From the NCBI GenBank assembly GCA_020853885.1, contig JADYXZ010000018.1:1-64000 (forward strand): 64,000 nucleotides of DNA. Direction: 5' to 3'. The stretch comes from Bradyrhizobiaceae bacterium (GTDB lineage: Bacteria > Pseudomonadota > Alphaproteobacteria > Rhizobiales > Xanthobacteraceae). Made by a program: the position numbers and the translations under genes. Shown in pieces: positions 63,854 to 64,000 of this stretch. The first letter of the stretch is position 1. The number at the start of each line of letters is the position of its first letter. The notes below the pieces were generated by a model. It ran no database searches and was not told the DNA's origin. It worked only from the letters and a program-made list of their open reading frames with translations.

Positions 63854-64000
63854 ATGCCGTTGCCTTTCGCGACCCATGAGGTGTTCAACCAGCCGCCGGC
63901 GCTCGGCGATACCGACCTCTGGGCCGGTGACGCGGCGCTCGCGGGGGCGGTGCGCGCCTTCGGGGCGGCGGGGAAGATCGACGAACAGGCGCTGGCGGCG
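63854..64000 (+). CDS. aidB: AidB-type acyl-CoA dehydrogenase (3' end cut)
   Basis: Only 49 codons lie in the window, in frame to the end. PFATHEVFNQPPALGDTDLW matches the AidB start (E. coli THTVFNQP-x-PL). AidB-like flavoproteins are linked to the alkylation response and bind DNA, alongside dehydrogenase activity on isovaleryl-CoA. ATG 63854 lies after GGAG at about 63841. Divergent from pyrB by 106 bases. Confidence 0.72.
   Translation, partial: MPLPFATHEVFNQPPALGDTDLWAGDAALAGAVRAFGAAGKIDEQALAA

Overview
The window reads as a chromosomal segment of a GC-rich alphaproteobacterium of the order Hyphomicrobiales (Rhizobiales), most like the Bradyrhizobium/Xanthobacteraceae side of the order. 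The grounds are the gene content and order (divK-pleD, rpmG, DUF983, rnr, topA, dprA, plsY, pyrC, pyrB in one block; clpS-clpA; panC divergent from mipZ; eipB; DUF1489, DUF3572, DUF1849 and DUF2277 families), a two-TGCA-box operator in front of a phasin gene, and several families of palindromic intergenic repeats of the kind common in that group. No rRNA, tRNA, CRISPR array, transposase or phage structural gene was seen. Both ends cut through genes: a rhodanese on the left and an AidB-type acyl-CoA dehydrogenase on the right.

Layout. 1-9.2 kb: rhodanese tail, a small secreted protein, a glutathione transferase, a three-gene overlapping unit (NEW3-domain membrane protein, ABC ATPase, ABC-2 permease), then a divergent envelope-modification cassette (membrane sulfatase-fold protein; a 76-residue membrane protein; a methyltransferase with an unusual N-terminal half), a cupin and a Nudix hydrolase. 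9.4-12.7 kb: carboxyltransferase mccB followed by the only clearly foreign-looking stretch, an AT-richer homing-endonuclease-repeat/putative nuclease gene and a HepT-MntA toxin-antitoxin operon whose third member is a 42-residue BrnA-like peptide. 12.9-20.2 kb: TehA/SLAC1 permease, lipid kinase, DUF2171, cell-wall amidase, MBL hydrolase, hemN with an FNR/FixK box, and small proteins including a tandem 64-residue paralog pair. 20.3-29.3 kb: kup, an Ala/Pro-rich membrane protein, mccA (biotin subunit), DUF1489, panC, mipZ and a VWA protein. 29.4-35.4 kb: membrane DnaJ protein, SPOR-tailed D,D-carboxypeptidase, phasin, a hairpin-dense gene-free stretch and a TadG-like pilus protein. 35.4-45.6 kb: clpS-clpA, AzlCD, HIT, FemAB-like, GDPD, RidA, EipB, MarR and an amino-acid-type binding protein. 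45.6-64 kb: the conserved cell-cycle/translation/pyrimidine block, interrupted by a PaiB/SDR/DUF2277 group and by an MCP-cytochrome b561 pair.

Much of the window is housekeeping. mccA and mccB together would make one biotin-dependent acyl-CoA carboxylase although they lie more than 12 kb apart. divK-pleD and mipZ belong to alphaproteobacterial cell-cycle and division-site control; clpS-clpA to N-end-rule proteolysis. The places most likely to hold under-described biology are the nuclease plus HepT-MntA-microprotein island (11.1-12.7 kb), the sulfatase/small protein/methyltransferase cassette (5-8.3 kb), the coupled MCP-cytochrome b561 pair, and the palindromic repeats at 26.1 and 32.7-33.1 kb. 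All family calls are from reading translated sequence without database searches.
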